Below, piece by piece: positions 11,965-24,194 of a DNA stretch of 64,000 nt. The translations under genes and the position numbers were made by a program. Positions within the stretch are counted from its first letter, which is position 1. Each line of letters begins with the position of its first letter. The notes under the pieces are model-generated. The model ran no database searches, was not told where the DNA came from, and was given only the letters and a program-made list of their open reading frames with translations. The stretch is from positions 114,313,601 to 114,377,600 of the forward strand of contig NC_083339.1 in the NCBI RefSeq assembly GCF_019175385.1. Direction: 5' to 3'. Origin of the DNA: Lycium barbarum (taxonomy: Eukaryota; Streptophyta; Magnoliopsida; Solanales; Solanaceae).

Positions 11965-14125
11965 TTATACCGTTGCAGCCAACTCTGCTTTCAAGATGGC
12001 ATTCTCAGCTTGGAGCTTTTCAATTTTTGCAGTGGCCTGCTCCTGAGCCTCAATCAGGCTAGAAATGGTTGAATTGCTGCAAATGCGCCCCTTCTTTTCT
12101 AAACACTCACATTCCTCTAAAGTCCTCATGGTGAACATCTGCTTTCTAGTCCCCATAGTGGCCTTTCTAATTTTAACATGGAAGTGCTCAAAGACCTTAG
12201 TCAAGAAAAAGCCATATGGGAGACCATGTTTGCCCTCTCTAGCATTAACCACTTTGATCATATGCTCAATCATTAGAGCAGGCATACTGATAGATTGAAA
12301 AGTTGCTAGAGCTTCGAGAAGGACCAGGTCCGCAACAGAGGCAATACATCTCCTTTCAGACCTTAGAAGCAGCGCTTTGTTAACAAGCTCAAAAAGGAGC
12401 TGATACTCAGGCTTAAGCTGCTTCTTATAAAGCCTCTCACCAGTCGCAAATACTCCCCTTTTGACAATCATATCTTTGAAAGCTTGTGATGGCTTCCCTT
12501 CAATTGTTTTCAGTCCATCAGTTGTGACACCAAGAATTTCACCGAACTTTGCTTCATCCATCTTGAACTCTAACTTATTTACTATCATGACCAAGGTAGA
12601 GTCATCAGTGTACATTAAGGAGGCATAGAACTCTGCCATCTCATCATCAAAGACACTAGAAACAGGGGATCAAACAGATGCTCTCACTTCTGAAACTCAA
12701 CGATCTCCAGCAGCTTCTTCATTCCATGTTTTTAAGCAATTTCAAAGTCAAACATTCTGCCAAGTAGCACCTTTTTCTTTTTAAAATTTTCTTGCCTCTG
12801 CAATTCCAACTCCTTAATCGTTTGCCTCTTCTTGGAGGAACCAGGTTCCTCACTCTCACTACGTTTCCTTTTCTTAGAAGAGCCAGACACACTCTTCTCC
12901 TTGTCAACCTCTACTTTCAGTCTCATCCACCATAGCTTTCTTTCCTTTTTTTTTCTTTTTGCTTTTAGAGTTTTTCCTTACTAGTGGAGATGGTTCCATT
13001 TCCTCTTCTTTATCAGACATTGTCACCACATCCTCTTCATCTCTCAGACCACTCTTCACCAACCTTTTTATTTTCTTTCCAACACTTTTCTCCTTACTGG
13101 CCTTAAGGGCAGCCTCACATTTAGCCTTGCGCTTTTGCCTAGTAATGGGTGGCCTAAAAACAATACGCTCTCTTACATTAACACCACTCTGTTTTGCACA
13201 ACCAGAAGTTCTTTTAAAAACAGTGCTTATAATGATATCATCGTCAGAGTCAACCTCTTGAGAAGGACTGGGGAACCAGGTTCCTCCTCAGGAGAGTGTT
13301 CTCGCCAGGGCACAATAATAAGAGACACAGATCCAGGGTCAATAACATTCAAATCTTCCTTTGAGGGATCAGGTCACTCATTCAATTCCCCTATTTCTGG
13401 TACACCAACCCTTTTCCCTTGACTTTCTTCCCCCTAAGTCCTTTCCCCTAACTCTCCGCACTAAATCCCTTGGCATTCATAGCATCAACAAAATCAGTAA
13501 TGATATCTACTTCACTCTCCAAAATATTAGACACACCTAATCCTTTTTCATACAGGTTTCCATCAAAATCTACAGCAGAGTCCTCTACTCTTTTATCACT
13601 AACCAAAGGGTTGGAATTACCTGATTTTTGAGGATTTTCCACAGAATCTCCATTATCAGCGATATTTTTGTGCTCCTATGCACTACTAACACCAGCAGAC
13701 TCATGTATAACAACGAGACTTGACTTTTCTGCAACCCCACTTAGATCATCTGTACCTATAACCTTAGCACCCACAGTTTGACTAGAAACCTCAACTCCAT
13801 CCTTTTTTTCGTCAAGCTCCTCAGTGTTTTGGAAGAATTTTAAAACAGATAGAGTGTGACCACTTTCCTTCGAGTCGGGTTTTTTAGTTGGGGCAAGGGG
13901 TGAGTAAAAAGACACAAAACTCTTTGGGATTTCACTCTTGCGAGTCCTAGAGGGACCTGAAACCGTTGGCTGTGGTGGTGTGGCAGTGGGGTTTTGGTCA
14001 GTGGAGATTAGGGATTTTGGGGGTGAATCATGCATTTTTGGGTCTGATGAAATTGGGTTTTTGGAAAGTGAATGAGAGGGGGTTGATTCTGGTGCAATGG
14101 GAGAGGAAGAGTCATTGCGAAACAT
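11965..14125 (-). pseudogene. Extra 3' frame of the copia element (env-like / plant transposon protein domain)
   Basis: Downstream of pol on the same strand are broken frames: 14125-13676 (Ser/Pro-rich N-terminus), 13642-13448, a Lys/Glu-rich stretch about 12926-12732, and a 224-codon frame 12639-11965. The last starts MAEFYASLMY, resembles the putative plant transposon protein domain often found in SIRE-like elements, and ends in a coiled coil (AQEQATAKIEKLQAENAILK). An extra frame in this position is typical of SIRE/Maximus copia elements and is sometimes called env-like; envelope function is not shown. Frameshifts and stops between the pieces make it a relic. It could instead be host sequence captured long ago. 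Confidence 0.6.
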
Positions 14126-14636
14126 GGTTGAATCTTAAGTAGATGACGACATAAGAGAAAAGGAGAGAGAGAGTAAATGAAAGGGTAGATGTTAAACAGA
14201 AGAGAGAGAGAGGGTGAAATGTTTAAGTGAGGAGAGAGATGAGATACTTTTTGGGTTAAACAAGAAAGCAGGAAATCGGTTTTGATTGGGTGTTAAAAAT
14301 GACTCTTTTACACATCGGGTCGGTTTGAGAAGGTGTATCGTTTGGGATCCTATGTTTGAAATTAAGGCGGGAGAAATTTAATGACATGACACTTTTAGAC
14401 AGTTTAAAAAGCATATAAACTGAGCCACAGGAGCCAAATTCCTTGACAGTCTTTTAAGATGTAGGAAAAAACTCTGAAAAATGCAATACCTTTAATACTT
14501 ATGTTGTCCCGAAGATTCCATGCGTGTATACCTGTAACAATATAGGAGTGAGTTAGATGCCACCAAAAAACACTTTTAGCATTGTATTTTTCCTCTTAAC
14601 ATAGCTAATCATTGAAGGGATTTTAAGGAGAGGCAA

Positions 14637-17600
14637 CTAGTTGAGCTTAATCAAGCCCAACTCCAAACGATTTCTTTCAAAGTGCATCCTGCTCAGTGCC
14701 TTGGTAAAAATGTCTACTACCTGGTCCTCTGTCTTGTAGAACTTCATACAGATCAACCCCTTTTCAACATTATCCCTTAAGAAATTGTGCCTTACATCAA
14801 TATGCTTGGTCCTTTTGTGTTGCACTGGATATTTTGCCATATTAAGTGCACTTGTATTATCACACAACAAGGGCACACACTCAATAAGCACATCAAAATC
14901 CGTAAGTTGTTGTTTGATCTATAGCAATTTAGCACAATAAGAAGTAGCAGCTACATACTCAGCTTCAGCATTAGAAAGAGCCATATAATTTTATTTCTTT
15001 GTACCCTATGAGATCAAGCATGATCTCAGAAAATGCGCCATTCCAGAAGTGCTCTTCCTATCCACCAAGTATGCAACATAACCAGCATCAACATATCCAA
15101 TCAAGTCAAAATTATCACCTGAAGGATAAAAGAAGACCAGGTCCTGAGTCCTCTTGAGATACCTAAGGATTCTTTTTGCAGCTTTCAAATGAGATTCCTT
15201 TTGGACTTGATTGGAATCTTGCACACAACCCAACACTAAAGAAAATGTCGGGTCTACTGGCAGTTAAGTATAGTAATGACCTAATGACACCCCTATACAT
15301 GATTTCAATCACAGGAGAACCAGGTCGATCCATATCTAATCGAGTAGCAGTGGCTATAGGTGTATTAATGGGCTTAGAATTTTCCATCTCAAATCTTTTA
15401 AGCAGCTCCTTGATGTATTTTTGCTGACTGATCATGGTGCCTTTTAGGTTTTGCTTTACTTTCAACCCTAGGAAGAAGTTCAGCTCACCCAACATGCTCA
15501 TCTCAAATTCACTTCCCATGAGCTTGACAAATTCTTCACACAGGGAATCATTTGTGGCACCAAAAATGATATCATCAACATAAACTTGCACAATCAACAG
15601 ATTCCTTCCTCTTTTCTTCAGAAATAAAGAATTGTCAATTTTTCCTCTTGTAAAGCCAATTTCAGAAGAAACTTTGACAATCTCTCATACCATGCCCGAG
15701 GATCTTGCTTAACCACAAAGAGCCTTGTCAACCATAAGGAGCCTTGTCAAGCTTAAACACATGCTCAAGATGATCATGACTTTCAAAACCAGGAGGTTGC
15801 TTGACAAAGACTTCCTTCTTCAAGTACCCATTATGAAAGGCACTTTTGACATCCATTTGGAACAATTTGAATTCCATATGAGATGTAAAAGCAATAAGAA
15901 TCCTAATTGCTTCCATTCTTGCAACAGGAGAAAAGGTTTCATCATAGTTAATACCTTCTTTTTGACTGTAGCCTTGAACCACCAGCCTTGCCTTGTTCCT
16001 TATAGTAATTTCAAATTCATCAAGCTTATTGTGAAACACCCACCTAGTCCCAATCACTGTTCTGTCTGAACGCCTGGGTACCAGGTGCCACACCTTGTTT
16101 CTTTCAAATTGATGGAGCTTTTCTTACATAGCAGCTATCCAATCAACATCTTTTAAGGCCTCCTTGGTATTCTTGGGTTCAATTTGAGATAGAAAGGTTG
16201 AGAAGGCAAACATATTTCTAGCCCTAGACCTAGTTTGAATACCAGAGTCTAAGGGAGTAATCACATTGTGGACTGGATGAGAGCCTTTGTGCTTCCAGTT
16301 GTATATTTGGACTTCAGGATTCGAAGGACCAGGTTCCTTCATGTTTGATCCGTCATTAATATCTACAGAGGCATGACTTTTGCTCCTTTGTCCATCCCCA
16401 GGAGTTCCAGACACAGTATCAACTACCCGATGTTCAGCTTCAAGTAGGGTAATGGAGGGACCTGGTTCTTTTGTGCCTTCTGGAGATTCTACTCCATATT
16501 CTTCATTGCCCTGGTTGACTTGACTCATCAATTCTGTCTTTCCATTTGAGATTTCAATAGTTTCATCGGGAGCCTTTGAAAACTCCCCATTTACATCTTC
16601 ATCATCGTGTGTCCTCTTGTCACCCAATTCATTTGATTGATCAAATATCACATGCACACTTTCTTCCACGCACTGATATCTTTTGTTGTAAACCTTATAT
16701 GCCTTCTCAAGCAAGGACCTAATCATGCATCTATTGATCATATGGCAAGCAGTGTTAACAGCCTCAGCCCAAAAACTTTTGGACATACTACTTGCTATCA
16801 GCATTGTTCTGGCCATATCTCCAAGTCCTGTTTCTCCTCTCCACAATACCATTTTGTTGAGGTGTTCTGGGAGCAGAAAAATTGTGACTTTATACCATTT
16901 TCAGCACAGCATTCTTCAAATTTGGCATTTTCAAACTCAGTACCATGATCAGATCTAATACTCATCACTTGATTTCCCAACTTCACTTGAATCTGTTTCA
17001 CAAAGGCCACAAACACAGGGAATGTTTCATCCTTGGTTCTTAGAAACAGAATCCAAGTGAACCTGGAATAGTCATCCATAATCACAAGGATATACTTCTT
17101 TCCTCTTCTGCTTTGAACCCTCATTGGTCCACACAGATCCATGTGAAGAAGATCTAGTGGCCTTAAGGTGCTCGCTTCTTTCTTTGGTTTGAAGGAGGAT
17201 CTCACCTGCTTTCCTTTTATGTAAGCATCACACACCTTGTGATCTTTGAACTTGACATTTGGCAGCTGACGGACCAGGTCTGTTGCAACAAGCTTGTTCA
17301 GCAGAGAGAAACTTGCATGTCCTAGTTACATGTGCCACAGCTCAGCATCATCATCTCTAGCACTAAGGCAGGTCAAGTCACCGCTATTTAATGAATCAAA
17401 ATCTGCAACATAGATGTTTTTGAATCTTTTTGCTATTAGCACCACTTCAGCAGATTTGAGATTAGTGACAGTGCAAGAACAGGACAAAAACTTCACTTTA
17501 TTTCCCTTATCACAGATTTGGGACACTCTTAATCAACTATACTTCAAGCCATTTACATAATAGACATTTTCAATCGCATGGGAGAGTGTCTTGCCAATTT

Positions 17601-17999
17601 TGCCAATGCCAAGAATATATCCCTTCTTGCCATTTCCAAAAAAACACACTCCTACCTTGAAAGGCCTTAAGTGAGAGGAAATCATCCATTCTTCCAGTCA
17701 TATGCTTCGAGCAGCCACTATCCATGTATCATTTTTGACTGCCTCCTCTCACTTCAGCCTGCAAACAGTCACTTGTTAGATTTAGGAACCCAAACTAGCT
17801 TGGGTCCCTTATACTGATAGAACATATGAATTAAGCTTCTTTTTGCCCATGCACGTAGTATGTTTTTCTTCTTTTGGGGACCAGGTCCCTCAACCTTAGA
17901 CTTCTTTTCAGCAAAATTCTTGTTTTTCTGCAAGGACTGAAATTGGCTTTACATGTATCCTTGTAGTGGCCAGTTTGGCCACAATAAGTGCACAGCTAA
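14637..17999 (-). pseudogene. Copia pol: protease, integrase, reverse transcriptase, RNase H (broken)
   Basis: In minus-strand order: a second gag zinc knuckle (about 17999-17958, C-x2-C-x4-H-x4-C), protease motif DSGCSKHM near 17726, integrase zinc region and core (17526-16798, with LDLLHMDLCGPM and SDHGTEFEN), reverse transcriptase from GTRWVFHNKLDE (about 16050) through FQMDVKSAF to YVDDIIFG (about 15580), then RNase H (15236-14637) with DIFTKALSR near the end. The domain order is Ty1/copia. Several frameshifts and stops separate the pieces, for example a stop just before LGHASF in the integrase zinc region, where one zinc cysteine is also replaced by tyrosine. It cannot make a working polyprotein. 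Confidence 0.9.
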
Positions 18000-18002
18000 T
18001 TA

Positions 18003-19635
18003 TCAGTCACAGTAACATACTTGCTGTGAGGATTGTAGGGGGCTTTGGCTTTTGAAAACCAATGCCTTTCCTTCTACCCTTACTGAGGACCAGGTCCAAT
18101 GAAGTGACTTGTCAAGATCAATTTTAACCCTTTTCAGATGCTCTTGAAGTTGCTTATTCTTCTCTAACTCAGCAGTGAGACTTATTTTGGTTTTCTTAAG
18201 CTCATTTTCAAGCTTAATGTAAGTCTCACTGGCCACTTGTTTCCATTTAGATGGAGTTTTCATCCATTTTTTCATTTGGCTTTGTAACAGAGAATTTTCT
18301 CTAGTTACTTCCTCAACTTGCTCCTTTAGATCTATAACAGTGACTACCAAATCATCCTTTACTTGTTCTAATTCATCAATTTCTTCACTTAGAGCATTTT
18401 TCTCACTAATAAGGCTATGATAGACATTAATCAGTACATTTTCTAAGGATATCAATTTTTTTGAGAGTAACTTTTCAGATTTTTCTTAACATGAAAAAAA
18501 TTTAAATCATCTTTCTCATTGTCATCATTCTCTTCATATTTGGCCATGAGTGCAAAGATTGACTCATATTCTGAATGCTCATTGTCAACAGGCAACATGG
18601 ATGTATCCCCTTCACCATCTTCATCTTCAGACTCGCTATATGAATCTCCCCAAGTAGCCAGAGCCTGTTTTACTAAGTTGTCAGCAACATCTTTTTTGTT
18701 GTACTTCTTGTCAGGGACTTGGTTCCTCTTACCCGCCTTATCAGCATTTTCGTAATAATACTGCTTGTGAAGAGGACATTCTTTGATGCAGTGTCCAGGC
18801 TTCCCATATTTGTGACAACAATCATTTCCTTTGAAGTTCCTGCGGGAGCTTTCTTTCTTTGGGAACCCACTATTTCTTTGAATCATCTCATGGAATCTTC
18901 GAGTGAGGTAAGCCATCTCAGATTCATCAGTGCTTGTGTCACTTTTAGCGGCTTTGAGAACTAGGCTTTTCTCCTTCTTTGGCTCTCTTCTTTTAAGATC
19001 CTTCTTTCTCTTAATCTCATATGTCTTAACGTCACCAATAAGCTCGTCAATAGTTTGTGTCTGCAGGTCCTTGGCTTCAGTGATGACATTCACTTTGCTT
19101 TCCTATGAACCTGGTAGAACACAGAGTATTTTCCGGACTAGCCTGTTGGTTGGAATAATTTCTCCAAGAGAGTGAAGCTCATTGATTATTGAGGTGAAGC
19201 GAGTGTGCATATCGTGACTGGACTCATCTTCTTTCATTTTAAAAAGCTCATATTCAGTGGTAAGCAAATCTATTTTGGACTGTTTTACTTGAGTAGTTCC
19301 TTCATGGGCTGTTAGAAGAGTTTCCGATATCTCCTTAGCAGATCCATAAGATGAAACACAGTTGTATTCATCTGGCCTAATACCACAAATCAAGATCTTC
19401 TTTGCCTTGTAGTTCTTCTCCACAGATTTCCTGTCAGTTTCAGAGTATTCTTTTCTTGTTTTTGGAACTGACTTTGAGGTCTCCGAATTAGATCACAGAT
19501 GATGTCCCAAAGCTCTGAGTCCTCAGCCATGATATAATCATGCATCCTAGTCTTCCACTACCCATAATACTTTCTATTAAACATTGGGAGTCATGTAGTT
19601 GATTTTCCTTCCTCGAGGTTTGTTGGAGCAGCCAT
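18003..19635 (-). pseudogene. Copia gag (broken)
   Basis: The likely start is the ATG at 19635-19633 (MAAPTNLEEGK). A TGA at 19593-19591, a TAG just after KYYG and another after CVLPGS interrupt it; the two TAGs occupy positions where tryptophan is expected from relatives. Frames 19423-19103 and 19093-18452 match the gag-polypeptide type of copia elements. The first zinc knuckle reads CHKYGKPGHCIKEC, with the second zinc cysteine replaced by tyrosine. A 150-residue coiled-coil segment follows (18455-18003). Confidence 0.85.
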
Positions 19636-19674
19636 GATGAAGATCCTTTCTAGGTGTTAACCGTTTAGAAAGAA

Positions 19675-19691
19675 CCTGCTCTGATACTAAT
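19675..19691 (-). other. Primer-binding site of the copia element
   Basis: Directly inside the 5' LTR the minus strand reads ATTAGTATCAGAGCAGG. The core TAGTATCAGAGC differs by one base from the usual initiator-tRNA-Met complement TGGTATCAGAGC. This fixes the orientation of the element. Confidence 0.8.
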
Positions 19692-20527
19692 TGATAGAAA
19701 CTGAGCGTCCACCAAATAGTATAGAGAACCAGGTTCTCTATCTGTTCCCTCAAGTACACAAACATAAAATAAATAAGACAAGATATTTACGTGGAAAATT
19801 CCTTGCTCAAGGGATTAAAAATCACAATCCACCGGAGTGGGATTTCAACTTCACTAACTGAGCACCCTAAAGATTACAACCTCTTACAACTTAGGAATTA
19901 ACCTCTTAATTCCTCATTCCTTACAATATTGTAAGCTACAGCCCTTGACTAACTCTAGCCAAGCAACCAACCCAACCTTGACTAACTCTACACACCTTGA
20001 CTAACTATAGCCAACAAACCAAAATAACAAAGGTTGAAACCTTCCTACAATAACACTTCTCGAAAGTAGAGTAGGATTGCAAATGAAGAGCAAAATGACA
20101 AAGACTTAACAAACCTAGGACCTAAGACATCTTCAGTTATTGGGATCTGGTCCGTTGAGTTTGATGAAGCTTTGTTCTTGATAGCACAAAATGAGCAGTG
20201 GCGGCTACACTTGTGAGAATGTGATTTTCTGATTTTCCAAGTGTTTGGTTAAGCATTGTAATATGTTGCATATATATGGGGGAACATGTGAGAAGTATGT
20301 GACCATGGATAGGGACATTTCATCTTTTGATATTGGCCTTTAGCTGCAGGTTTGACCTCTAACAAACTGCAGTTGTGGTGCTGTGGTTCTGCCAGCCGAT
20401 ACAGTAACAGTACCGCAGCTTTACAGCTATAGCGCGTTGACTGTACGACACTCAGGGGACCTGATCGAGTACCTGGTACCTCGAGTGTTTGTCAAATCAT
20501 CAAAACACAAAATCGCATAACTGATCA
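19692..20527 (-). repeat. 5' LTR of the copia element
   Basis: 836 bp with TG..CA ends, starting TGATCAGTTATG on the minus strand. It is uninterrupted and supplies the empty site that proves the nested solo LTR in the other LTR. The two LTRs differ at many positions (for example GTTCACC/GTCCACC and short indels), so this is an old insertion. Confidence 0.85.
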
Positions 20528-20688
20528 TGATAGCATTTTGACTATTTTACCTTCTTAACATATTTCATCATGTTATTTCTCCTCAATAAATATTTATTCC
20601 ATGAATGATGAGAACCTCTTAAATGTTGCTAATTAATACAAGGATAAAATGAAAAAAAAAATTGTCTTGATTAAATAAACAACAAGTA

Positions 20689-21006
20689 CTCCCTCCGTCT
20701 CAAAATATTTATCGCATATTTTATTTACACGCCCATTAAGAAAACATTTATAAGAGTAGTATTTTGACTATTTTACCCTCTTAACATATTTTATCATATT
20801 TTTTCTCTTCAATAAATATTTACTCCATTAATGATGAAACCTTTTAAATGTTGGTATGTGAACTCACAAAATCAGGTCATTGATGTAATTAATACAAGGG
20901 TAAAATGGGAAAAGACTACTTAATTTTATCTTAGATAAATAAAATGACAAATATTTTGAGACAAACATTTTTTGTAAGGACGATAAATATTTTGAAACGG
21001 AGTGAG
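20689..21006. mobile_element. Stowaway-like MITE (318 bp)
   Basis: TA duplications flank it (20687-20688 and 21007-21008). Terminal inverted repeats of about 26 bases: CTCCCTCCGTCTCAAAATAT on the left and the near-complement ending TTTTGAAACGGAGTGAG on the right. It lies in the right arm of an older copy of the same family. Confidence 0.85.
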
Positions 21007-21056
21007 TATTTTTGGTAAGGAGTAAGGAGGACAAGTATTTTGAGGGTAAAGTAGTA

Positions 21057-21575
21057 CTATCTCCGTTCATTTTTATTTATCCAGTATTTTAAAAATAGAT
21101 TTTCACTTTTAGTTGTCACTTTTAGCATATCAAGAGAAGACAATTTCTTTTTTTCTGTTTTAACCATATTATTAAATACTCACTTGAAATCATTTTTCAA
21201 ATCCAATAAAAATATGCATCAATAAATATGGGTACATTGGTAAATTGTGCACTTTATTTATTACTCCATTCGGATCAAAAAGAGTGTCCATTTAGTCATT
21301 TGCACACCCCTTAAAAAAATACTAACTCATAGACAAAAACAAATAATTTGACTAAATTGACCCTGATTAAATAGGTATTAAGATTTGATCACATAACACT
21401 TAATATGAGCAAATTTAGAAAGATAAGGTTAATTCTTTTTTAATTTGATAAGTGGATATTTTGTTTTACTAAGAAAAAAAAAACTAAATGAATACTCTTT
21501 TTAATTCGGAGAGAATATTTATTAAGTGATAGGTAAAATTAAAAGTGGATAAGTAAAAGTAATGGGGAAAAGTAG
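21057..21575. mobile_element. MITE with a second MITE nested inside
   Basis: The left end is CTATCTCCGTTCATTTTTAT after TA and the right end is about AAGTAATGGGGAAAAGTAG before TA, imperfect complements. It resembles the CTCCGT-type mariner MITEs. The nested copy at 21264-21515 accounts for the middle. Confidence 0.5.
21264..21515. mobile_element. Stowaway-like MITE (252 bp)
   Basis: TA duplications at 21262-21263 and 21516-21517. The ends CTCCATTCGGATCAAAAAG and the complement of CTTTTTAATTCGGAGAGAA form inverted repeats of about 32 bases. Confidence 0.75.
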
Positions 21576-22709
21576 TAACTAAAAGCAGTATGGAGAAGTG
21601 CCATTTTTTATGATCAGTAGTTTAGGCAAATGGCAAGCGCAGACGGGAAAGCGTCAAACTCACTGTCCCAATGACTAATTGGCATGTAAGTTGACCCCAC
21701 AGCCTTAATAAAGATTATTGCAATGACTTCAAAAGCTTTAGCTTCCATTGAAAATTCGCCACCTACAGCATGCTGTTTGCTACCAGCTACTAGATCCAAC
21801 TCCAGAAATTGCTCCTCAAACACCACTATTCCCTTATCACTGACAAATAAAGAACAAGACTCCCCTGAATTTGCAGCATATTATTGCAAAAAGTGCCACA
21901 GGCACCACGATATTCTTGCCACCGAACCTCAACTTCACTTTATTCTTCCATATTGTCCTAAAATTTGAGCTTTTTTTTTCGCAGATCATCTTAGGGTCTA
22001 TTTCCAATTCCACTTTTTCCCTTTAAAGATCAGTAGCTCACACTGAATTTGCAGCATGTTAGTGAAGAACGAGTGCCAGGCACCATGAAATCTTGACACC
22101 CCACCTCAAGTACGTACGTCACATTATTCTACAATATTGTTCAAAAAGTAGCTTTTTGTGTAGAATATAATCACTTAATTCGACTCTGTTTCCACTTTCC
22201 AGTTTCTTCATCCATCAGTTACTTTGCCTCCACTTCTCCTTCAAAATTCACTTATTTTTTGCTACTGTATAAACTCCAAGATTTCTTCCACAAAAGATAA
22301 AAAGTACAATCTTTCTAAGTGTTACCGACTAGTCAGAGTACCACATGTAAGAAAAGTCAAAATACATTACTTCATTAAATTTCTCCATATATGTGCAGCC
22401 ACTTCTCTCTTTAATTTCTAGGCCAGTAGGGGTAGGCGCCTGTAATTAGCAAATTCAAATATTTCGTTTTAGGTTTGGTAACACTAGTCTTGTGAATTGC
22501 TTTCAAACCTAGAAAAAAAGTAAAGTTTGGTGTATTTGACAGTTAATATAGAAGAAAATTTTGGCAGGTATTTCCATATATAAGTGGACAAGTGTATTGG
22601 CGGTGCATGCAACAAGTTGTATCTTTATGTTTGACAAGTGTTAAGGGGTATTCCAGCTGATTGGGCCTTAATTTGTGGACTCTTTCGATAAATAACAATC
22701 AGTTCATTA
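21576..22709. other. Upstream region of the second glycosyltransferase
   Basis: No coding frame was recognised. It contains a diverged direct duplication: about 21850-21960 and 22035-22145 share TGAATTTGCAGCAT, GTGCC.CAGGCACCA and TTCT.C.ATATTGT-like blocks, offset by roughly 185 bases. It should include the promoter of the gene starting at 22710, but I cannot place a TATA box with confidence. Confidence 0.4.
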
Positions 22710-24145
22710 ATGGCGAGCAAAACGACTACAGTTAGATCTTCACTAACAATCTTAGTCTCCATTCTTCTCTTCGTCGGAGCTATCGTCTCCACACGCTTGC
22801 TTCACTCTTCCTTTGACATTGTAAGTTCGTTAATTTTTCTTTATTTACGTTCTGGCATGAATTAGCTCCCTACGTATTTCCTCTGAAATTCCTTTTAACT
22901 GTGTTTTCTTTACTGACTTTGACTGTGTTTATGTTACCATGTCCTCATATATCACCTTAGCAAACCCCGGGAAGAAATTAAAAGAATGATGTTCTCACTT
23001 CCTTGTTTGTTTTTCACTATTAACTTGATATTGCTAAAGTTAATATTAATCCTCTCAAGGAATTTAGTCACTTCTTATAGTTAAAATTATCTTAAGAGTA
23101 TTGAATAGTTCTCCCAGTCTCAAAATTGTCTTAGATACTTTATTTGATCATAATTTTTTCAATTTTTTTTAAAATATTTTGAATTCCTAGCTGATCTATA
23201 GTATTTTTTATGTAGTTTTTTTTAAAATATACACAATCATTTTTATTTCAAAAAAGTTAAAGACTCTTAAGTCCGAATTCGCACGGAGCATGAGCTAGTT
23301 TGACCAAAATCGTTTTGGCCGGAGGAAGTAATATATTTGACTTAATTGTATCAGTCATTATTGTTGCCTGGAATAAACAGTTTTCTCTTAGTAATTATGA
23401 TTTTAAATACTTTTGAGAATAATTTAACAGTAATCTCAAATATGCCTTTCTGTCTCATCCTCTCATTGTATGGTGCAATTTCTTTTTAATTTACCAAAAT
23501 GATTGTTTTGTATTTCCAAAAAAATAAAAAATAATGTGAGTTTTTATTTTGTCATGATCAGTGTTTTAAAAGGCGTTTTCGGGGCGAGCCTCGGGGCGAG
23601 CCTCGATGCGAGGCGTACCTAAATTGCCCCGAGGCTATGGTGGGGGGCGAAAGTATCGAAAGGCGTACGCCCAGCAATTTGGGGCGTACGCCTGGGCGTT
23701 TGGGGCGTACGCCCGGGCGTTTGGGGCGTAAGCCCGGGCGTTTTTTTTCAAATTAAAACGAAATTTGTTAAATAAGTCCTCAGTATAATGCCCAAATTCT
23801 CAAAAGTCAACATGTAATTACTCAAATGTTTTAAAAAGGAATTGAAACATTAAATTTAAAAGTCAAGACTTTTTTTTATTGCTAGAATGCCTAATATATG
23901 TTCTTTTCTAACTATTTATCTTGTCTTCTACTATCTCAAAAAAATAACGAGCAGTCACTTGTACTTGTAAGTAGCGTATAATAGATTGTTCTAATTAGTT
24001 TTTTTGTGGGGGTAGAGCATATATATATATATATATATATAGACGTATAATATATTGTTCTAATTAAATTTTTTTTTTGTGGTGGAGCATATATATATAT
24101 CTCTTGAGTTCAGCCGGTGCTCTTTGGGCCCCATCGTCACGTGAA

Positions 24146-24194
<49 letters not shown>

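Larger units (their letters stand above)
7665..20530 (-). mobile_element. Degenerate SIRE-type Ty1/copia retrotransposon, complete with both LTRs
   Basis: The element is on the minus strand: 5' LTR 19692-20527, primer site about 19675-19691, gag, pol, an extra 3' frame, polypurine tract 11302-11316, and 3' LTR 7665-11301 (split by a solo LTR). The primer site reads TAGTATCAGAGC, close to the initiator-tRNA-Met type TGGTATCAGAGC used by many copia elements. Net length without the nested LTR is about 10 kb. The pol order (protease, integrase, reverse transcriptase, RNase H) defines copia. The extra frame after pol and the LTRs of about 830 bp suggest the SIRE/Maximus lineage. Possible target duplication TAGTA (7660-7664) / TAGCA (20531-20535), leaving three extra bases on the right. 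All frames carry stops, so the element is dead. It separates the two glycosyltransferase genes. Confidence 0.85.
7594..21053. mobile_element. Stowaway-like MITE, split by a copia element and a second MITE
   Basis: The left arm (7594-7664) begins CTTCCTCCGTCCC after TA. It continues at about 20531 with GCATTTTGACTATTTTACC, runs to 20686, is interrupted by the intact MITE at 20689-21006, and ends about 21009-21053. The order matches the intact copy block by block (TTTTGACTATTTTACC, AATAAATATTTA, TAATACAAGG). This reconstruction is an inference from alignment by eye. Confidence 0.55.

Noticed and set aside
18003..18455. Coiled-coil frame resembling a myosin- or kinesin-like tail
   Set aside because: It lies between gag zinc-knuckle sequence and protease on the same strand; it is part of the copia gag.
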